The notes: generated by a model from the letters alone, not told the origin. Shown: positions 24,879-34,020, numbered from the stretch's first letter. The stretch is DNA of 64,000 bases from Dyella monticola (GCF_003363155.1 NZ_QRBE01000010.1:140141-204140); one strand, 5' to 3'. Numbers and translations: made by a program.

Positions 24879-24959
24879 TTGTGACGCCTCAGGGGCAACC
24901 TCTATACTCGAGTGAGGATGCACAGTTCATGTCGGGGAAGACATGCGTGGGAGCATCCT
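24879..24959 (+). promoter_or_regulatory. Putative promoter and structured 5' leader of the cytochrome c pair
   Basis: A TTGTGA (24879-24884) and TATACT (24903-24908) with 18-bp spacing resemble a sigma-70 promoter. The expected leader then contains a nested hairpin: AGGATGC/GCATCCT (24915-24921 with 24953-24959) enclosing CATGTC/GACATG (24928-24933 with 24940-24945). The cytochrome start codon follows at 25002 after an AAGGGG RBS. The assignment rests on pattern matching only. Confidence 0.5.
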
Positions 24960-25001
24960 TCATGTTGCACGCATCCGCTGGAACCTAAGGGGATCCTCTT
25001 G

Positions 25002-25334
25002 ATGTTTCGATTGCAATTGTTTGGCTTGGCCGCTGCTGCTACCGCGATCCTCATCTGCTCCAACCCTGTGCACGCCACGGGTGATAAAGCCAACGGCCGT
25101 ATCCTCGTCTACACCTGCAATGGCTGCCACGGCATTCCCGGCACCAACAATTCCTACCCGCAGTATCCGGTTCCCAAGATCGCCGGACAGAACGAGCAAT
25201 ACATCATCAGTGCTCTGCATGAGTACAAAACAGGCGATCGCACGCATCCGACCATGATGGCGCAGGCCCAGAGCCTGTCCGATCAGGAGATCGAAGACAT
25301 CGCCGCGTATCTGTCCAGCATCAAACCGAAGTAA
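25002..25334 (+). CDS. Periplasmic class I cytochrome c
   Basis: 110 residues with an N-terminal signal peptide (MFRLQLFGLAAAATAILICS, likely cleaved after VHA). One haem-attachment motif, CNGCH, is near residue 38, and a distal Met ligand is probably in HPTMMAQAQSLSDQEIEDIA. Small monohaem cytochromes of this type transfer electrons to terminal oxidases or reductases in the periplasm. ATG at 25002 has AAGGGG upstream; the longer frame starting at 24912 runs through a leader hairpin. The next gene, 21 bp downstream, is a paralogue (QDIEDIAAYYSAL vs QEIEDIAAYLSSI), so the two probably arose by tandem duplication and are cotranscribed. Confidence 0.93.
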   Translation: MFRLQLFGLAAAATAILICSNPVHATGDKANGRILVYTCNGCHGIPGTNNSYPQYPVPKIAGQNEQYIISALHEYKTGDRTHPTMMAQAQSLSDQEIEDIAAYLSSIKPK

Positions 25335-25355
25335 TCAGCCGAGGATCCCACCTGC

Positions 25356-25706
25356 ATGAAACGTGCGCTTACGTTGCTCTCGTTCGGTATGGCTCTTGCG
25401 CTGGCCTCGGCGCCGCTGCTGGCCTCCGGCAACGCCGATAACGGCAAGACCAAGGCAGCCGCCTGCTTTGCGTGCCACGGCGCCGACGGTAATGGCGTGG
25501 ACCCGCAATATCCGCGCCTGGCCGGGCAGTACAACGAATACATCCAGGAAGTGCTGCACGAATACAAGGATGGACGCCGCAACAATCCCATCATGAAAGG
25601 GTTTGCGGCGACGCTTTCCGATCAGGATATCGAGGACATCGCAGCGTATTACTCCGCGCTGCCTACCAAGCTCGATTCGTTGAAGGGACATGTGCAAGGC
25701 GATTGA
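25356..25706 (+). CDS. Periplasmic class I cytochrome c, paralogue of the preceding gene
   Basis: 116 residues, signal peptide MKRALTLLSFGMALALASAP with cleavage near LLA-SGN, haem motif CFACH (around residue 37) followed by GADGNGVDPQYPRLAGQ, which is typical of cytochrome c4/c5-like domains, and a Met in NNPIMKGFAATLSDQDIEDI as likely sixth ligand. Together with the upstream cytochrome it makes a two-gene unit ending in the strong terminator at 25736-25771. The pair could act as a split version of a dihaem cytochrome c4; this is inference. Confidence 0.93.
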   Translation: MKRALTLLSFGMALALASAPLLASGNADNGKTKAAACFACHGADGNGVDPQYPRLAGQYNEYIQEVLHEYKDGRRNNPIMKGFAATLSDQDIEDIAAYYSALPTKLDSLKGHVQGD

Positions 25707-25735
25707 TGCCTGCTGCTAAAACACACATGACAGCC

Positions 25736-25771
25736 AAAAGCCCGCATATCGTTGCGGGCTTTTGCGTTTTT
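25736..25771 (+). terminator. Rho-independent terminator after the cytochrome pair
   Basis: AAAAGCCCGCA, loop TATCGT, TGCGGGCTTTT: an 11-bp stem that includes the A and T tracts, followed by GCGTTTTT. It lies 30 bp beyond the second cytochrome stop, and the A/T flanks would let it work in both directions. Confidence 0.9.
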
Positions 25772-25810
25772 GGGCAACTATCGCGGCACGTGTTTTCAGG
25801 AGTAACCGTT

Positions 25811-25969
25811 GTGGGTTGTCTGCCGCTTCCCTTGTTGTTTCTGCTCGGTGCGCTTATTGGCCACCTCTTCGGTGGGGATATCGGGATGCTGTGGGGCTCG
25901 GGAATTGGATTCGTGCTGGGGCTGGTATCGGCCGCTGTGTTTATCTGGCTGGTGCGCGGCAGGCGGTAA
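25811..25969 (+). CDS. Small two-TM membrane protein (52 aa)
   Basis: 52 residues from GTG at 25811 with GGAG 8 bases upstream. Upstream in-frame starts lie before or inside the terminator and are unlikely. The sequence is almost wholly hydrophobic: CLPLPLLFLLGALIGHLFGG, then MLWGSGIGFVLGLVSAAVFI, ending in the positively charged WLVRGRR. This predicts a helical hairpin with Gly-rich packing. No family is recognised. It has its own RBS but no clear promoter. Confidence 0.65.
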   Translation: MGCLPLPLLFLLGALIGHLFGGDIGMLWGSGIGFVLGLVSAAVFIWLVRGRR

Positions 25970-26000
25970 TGACTGCGAACACCTCAGAGTGCCTTGGCGG

Positions 26001-26045
26001 CATTCCGACGAAGGCCGGAATGACGCTGAGGAAAAAGGGAGCCGC
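26001..26045. repeat. REP-like interspersed palindrome, copy 2
   Basis: CATTCCGACGAAGGCCGGAATG (26001-26022) is an imperfect palindrome, followed by ACGCTGAGGAAAAAGGGAGC. The same tail (GGAATGACGCTGAGG with an A-rich run and GGGAGC) recurs at 41145-41176, so the repeated unit is longer than the palindrome itself. Confidence 0.65.
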
Positions 26046-26095
26046 CGACAAAATTTTCCAAAAGAGCGGACATGACGGTGGCAAAGGGCAACGGT

Positions 26096-26704
26096 TCAGC
26101 CCATCGCAGACTGCCCTTCCTTCTTGCTGTAATACGGATTGCTGCCACCCTTGTGATCGGTCGCATCACGCACCGCGGTAATTTCCGGCACGCGTTCGCG
26201 CAGCGTCTTCTCGACGCCGTGCTTGAGGGTGACATCGACCATCCCGCAACCGTGGCAACCACCGCCGAATTGCAGCACCACCACGCCATCGGCGTCCACT
26301 TCCAGCAGACTGATACGACCGCCATGCGCGGCGATGCGCGGATTGACTTCGGCCTCCAGCACATAACGCACACGCTCAACCAGGCCTGCCTCCGCACCCG
26401 GCAGCTCGCCCTTGATCTTTGGCGCACGGATATTCAACTGCCCACCCGTCTGATTGGGTTCGAAATCGACCGTGGCGCCTTCCAGCCAGGTTGCGCTTTC
26501 ACCGTCGATGTAGAAGTTGAAGCCGCTGCACTCCACCGTCCATTCACCGCCGGTGAGTTCCTGGGGTTCGCAGAACTCCAGTTCGCAATCGGCGGCCGGC
26601 GTACCCGGCGAGGTGACGCGCACGCGAATGCCCAGCCCCTCGATACCTTGCTGTGACAGAAGATGCAGAAAATGCTGTTGCGCGCGCTCGGAAATCTCGA
26701 TCAT
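26096..26704 (-). CDS. nfuA: Fe/S biogenesis protein NfuA
   Basis: 202 residues (E. coli NfuA 191). N-terminal HesB/IscA-like domain beginning MIEISERAQQHFLHLLSQQG, lacking the cluster cysteines typical of A-type carriers as in other NfuA proteins, and a C-terminal NifU domain with the Fe-S ligand motif GGGCHGCGMVDVTL. It receives and transfers [4Fe-4S] clusters to target apoproteins and helps under oxidative stress or iron limitation. The ATG at 26704 has GGAG 7 bases upstream; an earlier in-frame start (26761) lacks an RBS. It is divergent from phhB. Confidence 0.95.
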   Translation of the reverse strand: MIEISERAQQHFLHLLSQQGIEGLGIRVRVTSPGTPAADCELEFCEPQELTGGEWTVECSGFNFYIDGESATWLEGATVDFEPNQTGGQLNIRAPKIKGELPGAEAGLVERVRYVLEAEVNPRIAAHGGRISLLEVDADGVVVLQFGGGCHGCGMVDVTLKHGVEKTLRERVPEITAVRDATDHKGGSNPYYSKKEGQSAMG

Positions 26705-26845
26705 GCCTGCTCCGGAACCATCATTCGTGCCCGGCTGCACCGGGCTTTTATACCGCACCATTTTAGTCCTGTTTCGCCATGAATGTTCGAAACCGGGTTT
26801 TTCGCGTACAGTTTCGGCGCTTCAGCGACAATGATGGAGATTTCC

Positions 26846-27187
26846 ATGACTGCCCTTCCGCTTTCCGCTCAGCATTGCCAGCCCCGCAAAGGCAAGGAGC
26901 ATGCGCTGGACGAGGCAGCCATCGCCGCGTTGCTGCCGCTGGTGCCCGGCTGGAAACTCGCCGCACAAGGGGATGCCCTGGTGAAGGATTTTCGCTTCGA
27001 AAACTTTCATCACACGCTGGCCTTTATCAATGCGGTGGGCTTCATGGCCAACCATGAGGACCATCACCCGGACATCGAGGCCGGATACGGGCATTGCAAG
27101 CTGCGCTGGTCCACGCATGACGTGGGCGGATTGTCATTGAACGATTTCATCTGCGCCGCGCGCGTAGACGCTCTGCTCGAGCATTGA
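26846..27187 (+). CDS. phhB: Pterin-4a-carbinolamine dehydratase
   Basis: 113 residues from an ATG with GGAG 6 bases upstream. The motif EDHHPDIEAGYGHCKLRWST followed by HDVGGLSLNDF is the signature of PCD/DCoH proteins (the histidine pair is catalytic). It recycles the 4a-hydroxy-tetrahydropterin made by phenylalanine hydroxylase (phhA is not in the window). The stop overlaps a TTG start of the next membrane-protein gene. The 22 codons upstream of this ATG are in frame but lack an RBS and look unlike the family. Confidence 0.93.
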   Translation: MTALPLSAQHCQPRKGKEHALDEAAIAALLPLVPGWKLAAQGDALVKDFRFENFHHTLAFINAVGFMANHEDHHPDIEAGYGHCKLRWSTHDVGGLSLNDFICAARVDALLEH

Positions 27188-28695
27188 ACCCGGCCAGCCG
27201 CCTCCGCACAGCCTGCGCCTTCGCCGGCTACGTGCTGGTGGCGGTGGTTGTGTGTCTGCTGTTAAGCCGTCTGGCATCGCGCATCACCGCAGCGCACCTG
27301 CTGGACCAAGCGCAACAGCAACTTGCGCGCGTGCAGGCACACGAGCCATTGTGGGCGTGGCACCTGCACAAACCGCACGATCTGGTTGCCGGCCACGCGT
27401 TCGGCCATGCACAGCTCGCGCGAGAAGACGATGCATTGCGCATCACCAGCAGCGATGGCGAGCCGTTCGAACTGGGCCTGCCGGTTGCCTGGTCACTCGA
27501 CCTGCACCATTGGCCGATCCTCGAAATAGCACTGCGCAGCAGCGCTCCCGGCACGCTGGGCGTGGTATGGCAGAGCGGCAATCCGCCTGGCTGCCTGTCG
27601 AAAACACCTGATCGCCTCACTCCGGATACGCGCAGCCTACGCATCGATTTGCGCGATATGGCGTGGCAAGGCAGCGACATCGGAGATTGCTCCACACTCG
27701 GCAGCGCACAAATGTTGCGCCTGCGCATCCAGATTCCCGCGCAAGCGAGCGTAACGCTTGCGTCGGTGCAGCTGCTTACCACCGAACCGATGCAACGCCA
27801 GGAAGCCGTGATCGACCTGCCCGGCGACAGCATGAAACTCGACCTCGCAGCGCTCGCCACACGCGTGCAAAACGAACCCATGCCACTGTTTCGCCTGCCC
27901 GGTGACAGCAGCGCCGAAACGATGCTGGCACTGCGCGACCAACTGCGCGCGCGCTGGCCAGCGGCCTTGATCGCGCCCGCCGACACCACGCCGCATGCCG
28001 AGCCACCCGCGATCAATCATCCGGCCGTAGCCTGGGCGGCCTGCATCATCTATCTGCTTGTGCTCGCCTGCCTGGTTTGGCGACCGGTAGGTGGCTCGCT
28101 TGGTCCGTGGGTCGAGTTGATCGGCTGCTTGCTCGGTCCCTTATGGCTAATTGCGGGACTTCACTGGGGTTTGCGCCCAACGGCGCTTGGCCTGGCGGCC
28201 TTCGGCGGCGGACTCGTCTACGCCCTGGCGATCGAACGCAGGCATGTGCCCCGCCTATGGCGGTGGCCAGCGAGCGGACGGGACTGGATGTGGCCGCTGG
28301 CGACAGCCCTCGTCACTATTGCGTTGATCCTGGCATGCGGACATGCGCTCCATCCGTTGCCGCTGTCGCACGTGTTCGTCTACTTTGGGTGGGCCTGGTT
28401 GCAGCAGTGGCTGATGCTGGTCGTGCTGCTGCATCGGTTCGAACGGATCGTGCATCGGGCGAACTGGGCCATCGTTGCCGTGGCGGTGGTGTTCGCCTTG
28501 CTGCATACGCCTAACGGCATGCTGATGCAGCTGTGCTTCGTCGGCGAACTAGGGTGGGCGTGGTGCTTCCTGCGCGGGCGTAGCGTGCTGCCGATTGCGC
28601 TGGCGCACGCGATCTGTGCACTGCTGGTGGAGTCGGGCCTCGCGGGTGGGACGCTGCTGCGTTCGCTTGAGGTCAGCGCGCGCTTTTTCTTTTAG
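27184..28695 (+). CDS. Large membrane protein with C-terminal CPBP-like domain
   Basis: 503 residues from TTG (27184) overlapping the phhB stop. One N-terminal membrane segment (VLVAVVVCLLLSRLASRITA) is followed by a soluble ~230-residue beta-rich region (residues ~45-275) exposed outside the cytoplasm and then 7-8 membrane segments. The last ~150 residues resemble CPBP intramembrane proteases: FALLHTPN (the FxxxH motif) and LAHAICALLVESGL. The first motif, normally EExxxR, reads QQWLMLVVLLHRF, so the glutamates are replaced by glutamines. Such variants occur in CPBP-like proteins; whether it is a protease is doubtful. The 3' end overlaps convergent rluC by 23 bp. The fusion of a periplasmic domain to a CPBP-like bundle is notable. 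Confidence 0.8.
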   Translation: MNPASRLRTACAFAGYVLVAVVVCLLLSRLASRITAAHLLDQAQQQLARVQAHEPLWAWHLHKPHDLVAGHAFGHAQLAREDDALRITSSDGEPFELGLPVAWSLDLHHWPILEIALRSSAPGTLGVVWQSGNPPGCLSKTPDRLTPDTRSLRIDLRDMAWQGSDIGDCSTLGSAQMLRLRIQIPAQASVTLASVQLLTTEPMQRQEAVIDLPGDSMKLDLAALATRVQNEPMPLFRLPGDSSAETMLALRDQLRARWPAALIAPADTTPHAEPPAINHPAVAWAACIIYLLVLACLVWRPVGGSLGPWVELIGCLLGPLWLIAGLHWGLRPTALGLAAFGGGLVYALAIERRHVPRLWRWPASGRDWMWPLATALVTIALILACGHALHPLPLSHVFVYFGWAWLQQWLMLVVLLHRFERIVHRANWAIVAVAVVFALLHTPNGMLMQLCFVGELGWAWCFLRGRSVLPIALAHAICALLVESGLAGGTLLRSLEVSARFFF

Positions 28696-29641
28696 CAGCA
28701 AGGGTATCCAGGAAATTTTTCAAGTCGTCAGGCAATGGCGCGGAAAACCCGTAAGAGCGCCCGTCCAGCTCGAAACCCATGTGCGCGGCATGTAGGAACA
28801 GCCGGTCCAGCCCCAGTGCGCGAAAGCGCTTGTTCGCATCCTTGTCGCCGTACTTGGCATCTCCGGCCAGCGGGTGGCCAATATGCGCCGCATGCACGCG
28901 AATCTGATGCGTGCGACCGGTGCCAAGAGTGGCCTGCATCAGGCGCGCCCCGGAGTACTGCTCCATCTCACGAAAGAAGGTGAGCGAGGGTTTGCCATCG
29001 TCCGCTACCCGTACCATCCGTTCGCCGCCCTGCAGAATGGACTTTTTCAGTGGCACGTTCACATCGAACTTGGCCTTTTGCGGATGGCCGACCATCAGAC
29101 ACAGATATTGCTTGGTGACCTCACCGGCCCGGATCGCCGCCTGCAGTCCGGTCAACCCGGCGCGGGTACGGGCGAACACCAGCACGCCGCTGGTATCGCG
29201 GTCGAGGCGATGCACGAGCTCCAGGTGCTCCTTGGGCCGGGCCTGCCGCAACAGTTCGACGGCGCCGAAGCTCACCCCGCTGCCCCCATGACTGGCCATG
29301 CCCGATGGCTTGTCGATGACCAGGAAGTGCTTGTCCTCGAAGATGACGGCTTCGGCCGCCGCCGCAATCGCCGCCTGGGACGCACCCTCTTCTTTCGATC
29401 GCTCGGCGACCCGCACAGGTGGAATGCGCAGGGTATCGCCCTGGGTGAGACGGGTATCGGGCTTGGCGCGCTTGCCGTTCACGCGCACCTGGCCGGTGCG
29501 CAAGAGCCGGTAAATCATGCTCTTGGGCACGCCTTTGAGCAGGGTCATCAAGGCGTTGTCGATGCGCTGACCGTCGCGCTCTGGACCAATCTCGAGTTGA
29601 CGCACCCCTTGAGGTACATCGGGGGAAGTTGCCGTCTGCAT
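28673..29641 (-). CDS. rluC: Ribosomal large subunit pseudouridine synthase RluC/D family
   Basis: 322 residues. N-terminal S4 RNA-binding domain (RIDNALMTLLKGVPKSMIYR then RTGQVRVNGKR) and pseudouridine synthase domain with catalytic aspartate in HRLDRDTSGVLVFA (~155). Further motifs are TGRTHQIRVHAAHIGHPLAG and the final FLHAAHMGF. Position next to rne on the opposite strand is the classical RluC arrangement. It would modify 23S rRNA uridines 955/2504/2580 (E. coli RluC). The ATG at 29641 is chosen because 33 bases upstream in the frame is a start inside the leader without RBS. The 5' region toward rne is 338 bp. Confidence 0.9.
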   Translation of the reverse strand: MQTATSPDVPQGVRQLEIGPERDGQRIDNALMTLLKGVPKSMIYRLLRTGQVRVNGKRAKPDTRLTQGDTLRIPPVRVAERSKEEGASQAAIAAAAEAVIFEDKHFLVIDKPSGMASHGGSGVSFGAVELLRQARPKEHLELVHRLDRDTSGVLVFARTRAGLTGLQAAIRAGEVTKQYLCLMVGHPQKAKFDVNVPLKKSILQGGERMVRVADDGKPSLTFFREMEQYSGARLMQATLGTGRTHQIRVHAAHIGHPLAGDAKYGDKDANKRFRALGLDRLFLHAAHMGFELDGRSYGFSAPLPDDLKNFLDTLAAKRKSAR

Positions 29642-29979
29642 TGAAAAAAACCTGGGTTGAGAGGATACTCGCACAGCGCTCAGCCCGGTCCACTGACATT
29701 AGTTAAAGGACCAGGCGCCCGCCCGTTACGCCGGCGAGGTTTGCGCCGGTCGCGCATTGGCAGCCGGTTGCAAGCACCCTTTCATCGTAACGGTTCGGGT
29801 AGCCACTTGTCCGGTCTTGTTTTTGCCAGACAACGCGGCGTGCGTGCCGAGAATCACTCCCGGTATCGGGAACGTTACCGTTTTATGAGCTGCTTTACCG
29901 CAGCGGCGCGATCCCCGGAGAGGCCGCCACACCAGGCGCCACCGCGGCGCGCGACGCGCGGCCAAGCCGAGGAATTACA
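29642..29979. promoter_or_regulatory. Divergent rluC/rne intergenic region (338 bp) with the long rne leader
   Basis: No ORF fits here. In E. coli and many relatives the rne 5' UTR is long and structured and mediates RNase E autoregulation. In this stretch, a dyad CCCG/CGGG (CCCGGTATCGGG at 29859-29870) is followed by GAACGTTACCG, and the last ~70 nt before the ATG are very GC-rich with CGCGCGACGCGCGG. No clear sigma-70 promoter stands out; possible TTGCAA-like elements at 29768 would need an experimental check. Confidence 0.4.
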
Positions 29980-32900
29980 ATGAAAAGAATGTTGATCAAC
30001 GCAACTCAGCGTGAAGAGTTGCGTGTGGCTATCGTGGATGGCCAGACCCTTTACGACCTTGATATCGAAATACCGTCTCGCGAGCAGAAAAAAGCCAACA
30101 TTTACAAAGGCCGCATCACTCGCGTCGAACCCTCCCTCGAAGCCTGTTTTGTCGACTATGGCGCCGAACGCCACGGCTTCCTACCCCTCAAGGAAATCGC
30201 CCGCGAATATTTCACCGCGGGCCTGGACCCTTACAAATCCAACATCCGCGAGCTGCTCAAAGAAGGCCAGGAACTGGTCGTACAGGTCGAGAAGGAAGAG
30301 CGTGGCAACAAGGGCGCGGCGCTAACCACGTTCATCAGCCTGGCCGGCCGCTACATGGTGCTGATGCCGAACAGTCCGAAAGCGGGTGGTGTTTCGCGTC
30401 GCATCGAGGGCGAAGATCGCCAAGCCCTGAAGGAAGCGCTGGAGCATCTGAACGTCCCTGACGACATGGGACTGATCGTGCGCACCGCTGGCATGGGTCG
30501 CGACGCCGAAGAGCTCCAGTGGGACCTGGACTACCTGCTCCAGCTCTGGAAAGCGATTTCCCAGGCTGCCCAGGCACAAAAGGCGCCGTTCCTGATCTAT
30601 CAGGAATCGAAGCTTTTCATCCGCGCACTGCGCGATTACCTGCGCAACGATATCGGCGAGATCCTGATCGACGAAGAATCGCTGTATCAGGACGCCCGCG
30701 ACTTCATGCAGCAGGTGATGCCCAACGCCCTGCGCAAGCTCAAGCTCTACAAAGACGACACCCCGCTGTTCTCGCGCTACCAAATCGAAACGCAGATCGA
30801 GAGCGCGTTCGACCGCAGCGTGCGCCTGCCCTCAGGCGGCTCGATCGTGATCGACCAGACCGAAGCGCTGACCGCCATCGACATCAACTCCTCCAAGGCC
30901 ACCAAAGGTGGCGATATCGAGGAGACGGCGTTCAACACCAACCTGGAAGCGGCGGCGGAGATCGCCCGCCAGTTGCGCATCCGCGACGCGGGTGGCCTGA
31001 TCGTCATCGACTTCATCGACATGGACAGCCCCAAGCACCAGCGCGAAGTGGAAGAGCGCCTGAAGGATGCGGCCAAGCTCGACCGTGCGCGCATCCAGAT
31101 CGGCCGCATCTCGCGCTTTGGTCTGTTGGAGATGTCGCGCCAGCGCCTGCGCCCGTCGCTGGGCGAAGCCACGCAGATCGTATGCCCGCGTTGCGAAGGC
31201 CACGGCCACATCCGCGGCGTGGAATCGCTCTCGCTGTCCACGCTGCGCCTGATCGAAGAGCACGCCATGAAGGACAACACCGGCCAGGTGTTGATACAGG
31301 CGCCGCCGAGCGTGGCCAACTACATGCTCAACGAAAAGCGCGCCAGCGTGGTGGAGATCGAGCTTCGCAACAAAGTGCACGTAGTGATCGTGGCCGACGA
31401 GAAGCTCGATACGCCGCACATCGAGATCCAGCGCATCCGCGAAGCCGACATGGGCGAGCACAGCAAGCCCAGCTATGAGCGCCTCACCGCGGAAGAAGCC
31501 AACGTCGTGCGCAAGATGGGGCAAATGCTCGGCAGCAGCGAACAGCCTGCTGTCACCGGTATCGTTCCCGCCAGCCCGGCGCCGGTGCGCGAAGAAGAAC
31601 CGGCCGCCGCGCCGGCCCTCGCCACGAAACGGCAGCCTGTTGCCGCTCCCGTTGCTGCAAAGACACAGCAAACTGGCTTTTTCTCACGCTTGTTCGGCGG
31701 TTTGTTCCGCGGTGCCGAAGCGCCCGCACCAGTGCCGGCTCCTGCCCCGGTGGCAACACGCCAGGAATCCCCCCGCGGCAAGCAAGACCCGCGTCGCAAC
31801 GAGCAACGCGCGCGTGGCGAAGGTCAGCCGCGGCAGAACGCACAGCGCAACGCGCAATCGCAGCAACAAGGCAAGGGTCAGCGCCAACAGCAGCAGCCCC
31901 GTCAGCAACAAAGTGGCAAGCAGGATCAACAGCGCCCGCCCAAGCCTGCGCAAACCAACGAGCCGACTGAGCAGCGTAAGCCTCAGGTTGCCGCCGAGCC
32001 CGCCAAGCAACACGTGCAGCAGGAACGCCAGCAACGCCAGCCACAAGCCGAGCGTCAGCAACAGCAAGCGGCGAATGCACCCGTCGCCAAGCCTCAACCG
32101 ATCGAAGCACCCAAGCCTGCGGCCGAAACTGCAGCACCTGTCACCGTCAAGGAAATCGCTGACCATGCTGCCGAGGCCGCCGCTACCGCGGAAGGTACCG
32201 GTCAGTCACGTCGCCGTCGTGGCCGGCGCGGCGGTCGTCGCCGTCGTCGTCACGAGGGTGCAGTGGTCGGCGCGATTCAAGACGGGCAGATCGATGCGCA
32301 GGATCTGGACGATGAGGATCGTGACGATATCTCCGACGCCGAAACGGCTACCGTCGAGGTGAAAGCAGAGGTGCCGGTCGCATCCGAAGTGATTGCGCCC
32401 AAGCATGTCGAAGCAGTCTCGGCACCGGTCGCACCTGTGCTCCAAACGCAGCAACCCGCACTCGTGGAGCCTGCGGTGGTTCAGGCGGAACCCATCAAGG
32501 TATCCGTCGAACCTGAAACCGCACCCTATGCGGCGGAAGACCATCACGTTGCTGCACCGCTCGTCGTTGCGCCGGCGCCGGTGGCGACGTCGTTCAATCT
32601 GCCGGTGCTTCCGCCCATTCCTGCGCGTGAAGCGCAAGCAGAAACGGTTGAGCATGTTGCAGAAGCGGTTGAGCAGCCCCAACCCGAAGCGCCCGCGGTG
32701 GTGTCCGAAGTAGTCACTGTGACGGTGCCGCACGAAGTGGAAAGCGCCGCGAACGAAGGCGTGGTCGAGCTGATCACCGCAGTGGAGATGGAGCATGCCG
32801 ATAAACCCGTGCTCGTTGAACCCGGTGCCACGTCCGAACCGGAGCCGGTCGTCGTGACACCCGCACCGATCATCCATCAGCCCGAGCAGGGTGACCTGCT

Positions 32901-33039
32901 CTCCACGCCGTTACATCACCATCAGCATGTAGCAACCATGCCGACGCACGATCAAGACACCAACGAGGAAGCGCCAAAGCCCTCCTCTGAAGAAGATGAT
33001 CTGGACATCGGCCATCCGCGCGATCATCGGCTTTCCTGA
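29980..33039 (+). CDS. rne: Ribonuclease E
   Basis: 1019 residues. N-terminal catalytic half: S1 domain near residues 35-120 ([20 protein letters not shown] then HGFLPLKEI), 5'-sensor region, DNase I-like site with [13 protein letters not shown] (catalytic Asp ~303) and IDFIDM (Asp ~346), and the Zn-link [13 protein letters not shown] (two cysteines that bridge dimers). From ~residue 510 the C-terminal scaffold is disordered, with Gln/Pro-rich stretches, an arginine-rich RNA-binding cluster [17 protein letters not shown] and Val/Glu/Pro repeats. It would be the degradosome core. The C-half composition is typical of Xanthomonadales/Pseudomonadales. The terminator at 33067 follows 27 bp after the stop. 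Confidence 0.97.
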   Translation: MKRMLINATQREELRVAIVDGQTLYDLDIEIPSREQKKANIYKGRITRVEPSLEACFVDYGAERHGFLPLKEIAREYFTAGLDPYKSNIRELLKEGQELVVQVEKEERGNKGAALTTFISLAGRYMVLMPNSPKAGGVSRRIEGEDRQALKEALEHLNVPDDMGLIVRTAGMGRDAEELQWDLDYLLQLWKAISQAAQAQKAPFLIYQESKLFIRALRDYLRNDIGEILIDEESLYQDARDFMQQVMPNALRKLKLYKDDTPLFSRYQIETQIESAFDRSVRLPSGGSIVIDQTEALTAIDINSSKATKGGDIEETAFNTNLEAAAEIARQLRIRDAGGLIVIDFIDMDSPKHQREVEERLKDAAKLDRARIQIGRISRFGLLEMSRQRLRPSLGEATQIVCPRCEGHGHIRGVESLSLSTLRLIEEHAMKDNTGQVLIQAPPSVANYMLNEKRASVVEIELRNKVHVVIVADEKLDTPHIEIQRIREADMGEHSKPSYERLTAEEANVVRKMGQMLGSSEQPAVTGIVPASPAPVREEEPAAAPALATKRQPVAAPVAAKTQQTGFFSRLFGGLFRGAEAPAPVPAPAPVATRQESPRGKQDPRRNEQRARGEGQPRQNAQRNAQSQQQGKGQRQQQQPRQQQSGKQDQQRPPKPAQTNEPTEQRKPQVAAEPAKQHVQQERQQRQPQAERQQQQAANAPVAKPQPIEAPKPAAETAAPVTVKEIADHAAEAAATAEGTGQSRRRRGRRGGRRRRRHEGAVVGAIQDGQIDAQDLDDEDRDDISDAETATVEVKAEVPVASEVIAPKHVEAVSAPVAPVLQTQQPALVEPAVVQAEPIKVSVEPETAPYAAEDHHVAAPLVVAPAPVATSFNLPVLPPIPAREAQAETVEHVAEAVEQPQPEAPAVVSEVVTVTVPHEVESAANEGVVELITAVEMEHADKPVLVEPGATSEPEPVVVTPAPIIHQPEQGDLLSTPLHHHQHVATMPTHDQDTNEEAPKPSSEEDDLDIGHPRDHRLS

Positions 33040-33066
33040 TACACGTATTGCCTGATGCATCAAAAC

Positions 33067-33100
33067 AGAAAGGCCGGACAGAATGTCCGGCCTTTCTGTT
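33067..33100. terminator. Bidirectional terminator between rne and the response regulator gene
   Basis: AGAAAGGCCGGACA, loop GAA, TGTCCGGCCTTTCT then GTTT: a perfect 14-bp stem. The A/T flanks allow it to serve rne (plus) and the convergent response regulator gene (minus). Confidence 0.9.
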
Positions 33101-33124
33101 TCCATACCCGTGGAAGCGTTTTGC

Positions 33125-33775
33125 TCAGTTTCTGACCTGGTTGTTATGGGTATCCAGCAACCCATGCACCGTCATCAAATGGGCCAGGCTGATCACATGA
33201 TCCACCTGCAACTTTTCCATCAACCTTTGCTTGTAGGTGGATACCGTCTTAGGGCTCAGATTAAGTTGCTCACCGATGGCAGTGAGCGCCTTGCCGCGCA
33301 CCAGCATCATCGCCACTTCCAGTTCGCGGCTGGAAAGCGCATCGAACGGCGAACCTTCGCCGTCGAGCGTGGCCAATGCCAACTGCTGCGCCACGGCCGG
33401 AGCCAAGTAGCGGCGACCACTGGACACTTGGCGCACGGCATTGAGCAATTCTTCGGCCGCGCAGCTCTTGGTGAGATAGCCGTGTGCGCCAGCATCTAGC
33501 AGGCGTTTAGGGAAACGTGCGTCCTCCACCACCGTTACCACGATGACATACGTAGGCAAATTCGCTCGTACGATGCGCTCGGTCAGCTCGATACCGCTCA
33601 TGCCTGGCATGTGCACATCGACCAACGCGATATGCGGCTTGGTGGCGCGAATCAGGCGCAGCCCCTCCTCGGCAGTTCCCGCTTCGCCGCAAATACGAAT
33701 ATCCGGCTGCTGCAAAATCATCCTGAAGCCGGTTCTTACAAGCTCGTGGTCATCCACGAGTACAGCGTCGATCAT
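33125..33775 (-). CDS. GacA/UvrY-like NarL-family response regulator
   Basis: 216 residues from ATG at 33775 with GGAGG 9 bases upstream. Receiver domain MIDAVLVDDHELVRTGFRMI with phospho-acceptor Asp in IALVDVHMPGMSG (~54); a LuxR-type HTH (SSRELEVAMMLVRGKALTAI then GEQLNLSPKTVSTYKQRLME) is at the C-terminus. The stretch FPKRLLDAGAHGYLTKSCAA, RRYLAPAVAQQLALATLDG and SPFDALSSRELEVAMMLVRG matches GacA/UvrY more than other NarL regulators. GacA is normally paired with the hybrid kinase GacS (not in the window) and controls CsrA-sequestering sRNAs. Placement opposite rne is unusual versus the uvrY-uvrC arrangement. A GacA-like inverted repeat lies upstream (33897-33914). Confidence 0.9.
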   Translation of the reverse strand: MIDAVLVDDHELVRTGFRMILQQPDIRICGEAGTAEEGLRLIRATKPHIALVDVHMPGMSGIELTERIVRANLPTYVIVVTVVEDARFPKRLLDAGAHGYLTKSCAAEELLNAVRQVSSGRRYLAPAVAQQLALATLDGEGSPFDALSSRELEVAMMLVRGKALTAIGEQLNLSPKTVSTYKQRLMEKLQVDHVISLAHLMTVHGLLDTHNNQVRN

Positions 33776-33896
33776 CTTTCGCCCTCCCTGATTAGGAACT
33801 GTGCTTCCGCAAAGTAGGCGGGTGGCTGACACATTGCAAGCACATAACCCCTCGTTTTGAAAGGACTTTTCATATAACTCCAAATCCCACAAATGT

Positions 33897-33914
33897 GGTA
33901 GGAGATTACCTACA
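33897..33914. promoter_or_regulatory. Inverted repeat resembling a GacA/UvrY binding site
   Basis: GGTAGG-AGATTA-CCTACA matches 9 of 12 defined bases of the GacA/UvrY site TGTAAG-N6-CTTACA. Adjacent CCACA/TGTGG arms overlap it. It sits 122 bp upstream of the response regulator start and 107 bp upstream of the 79-residue gene on the other strand, so either could be regulated. The surroundings are AT-rich, consistent with promoters. Confidence 0.4.
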
Positions 33915-34020
33915 TACTTGTCCTAATTTTGGTGTCATCATTGAGCGAATTGCAGTTGTAAGTCACGCGTCCCGCACACCCCAGCAAGGCTAGCTAGCAC
34001 TAACCCAATGGAGCGTACCG

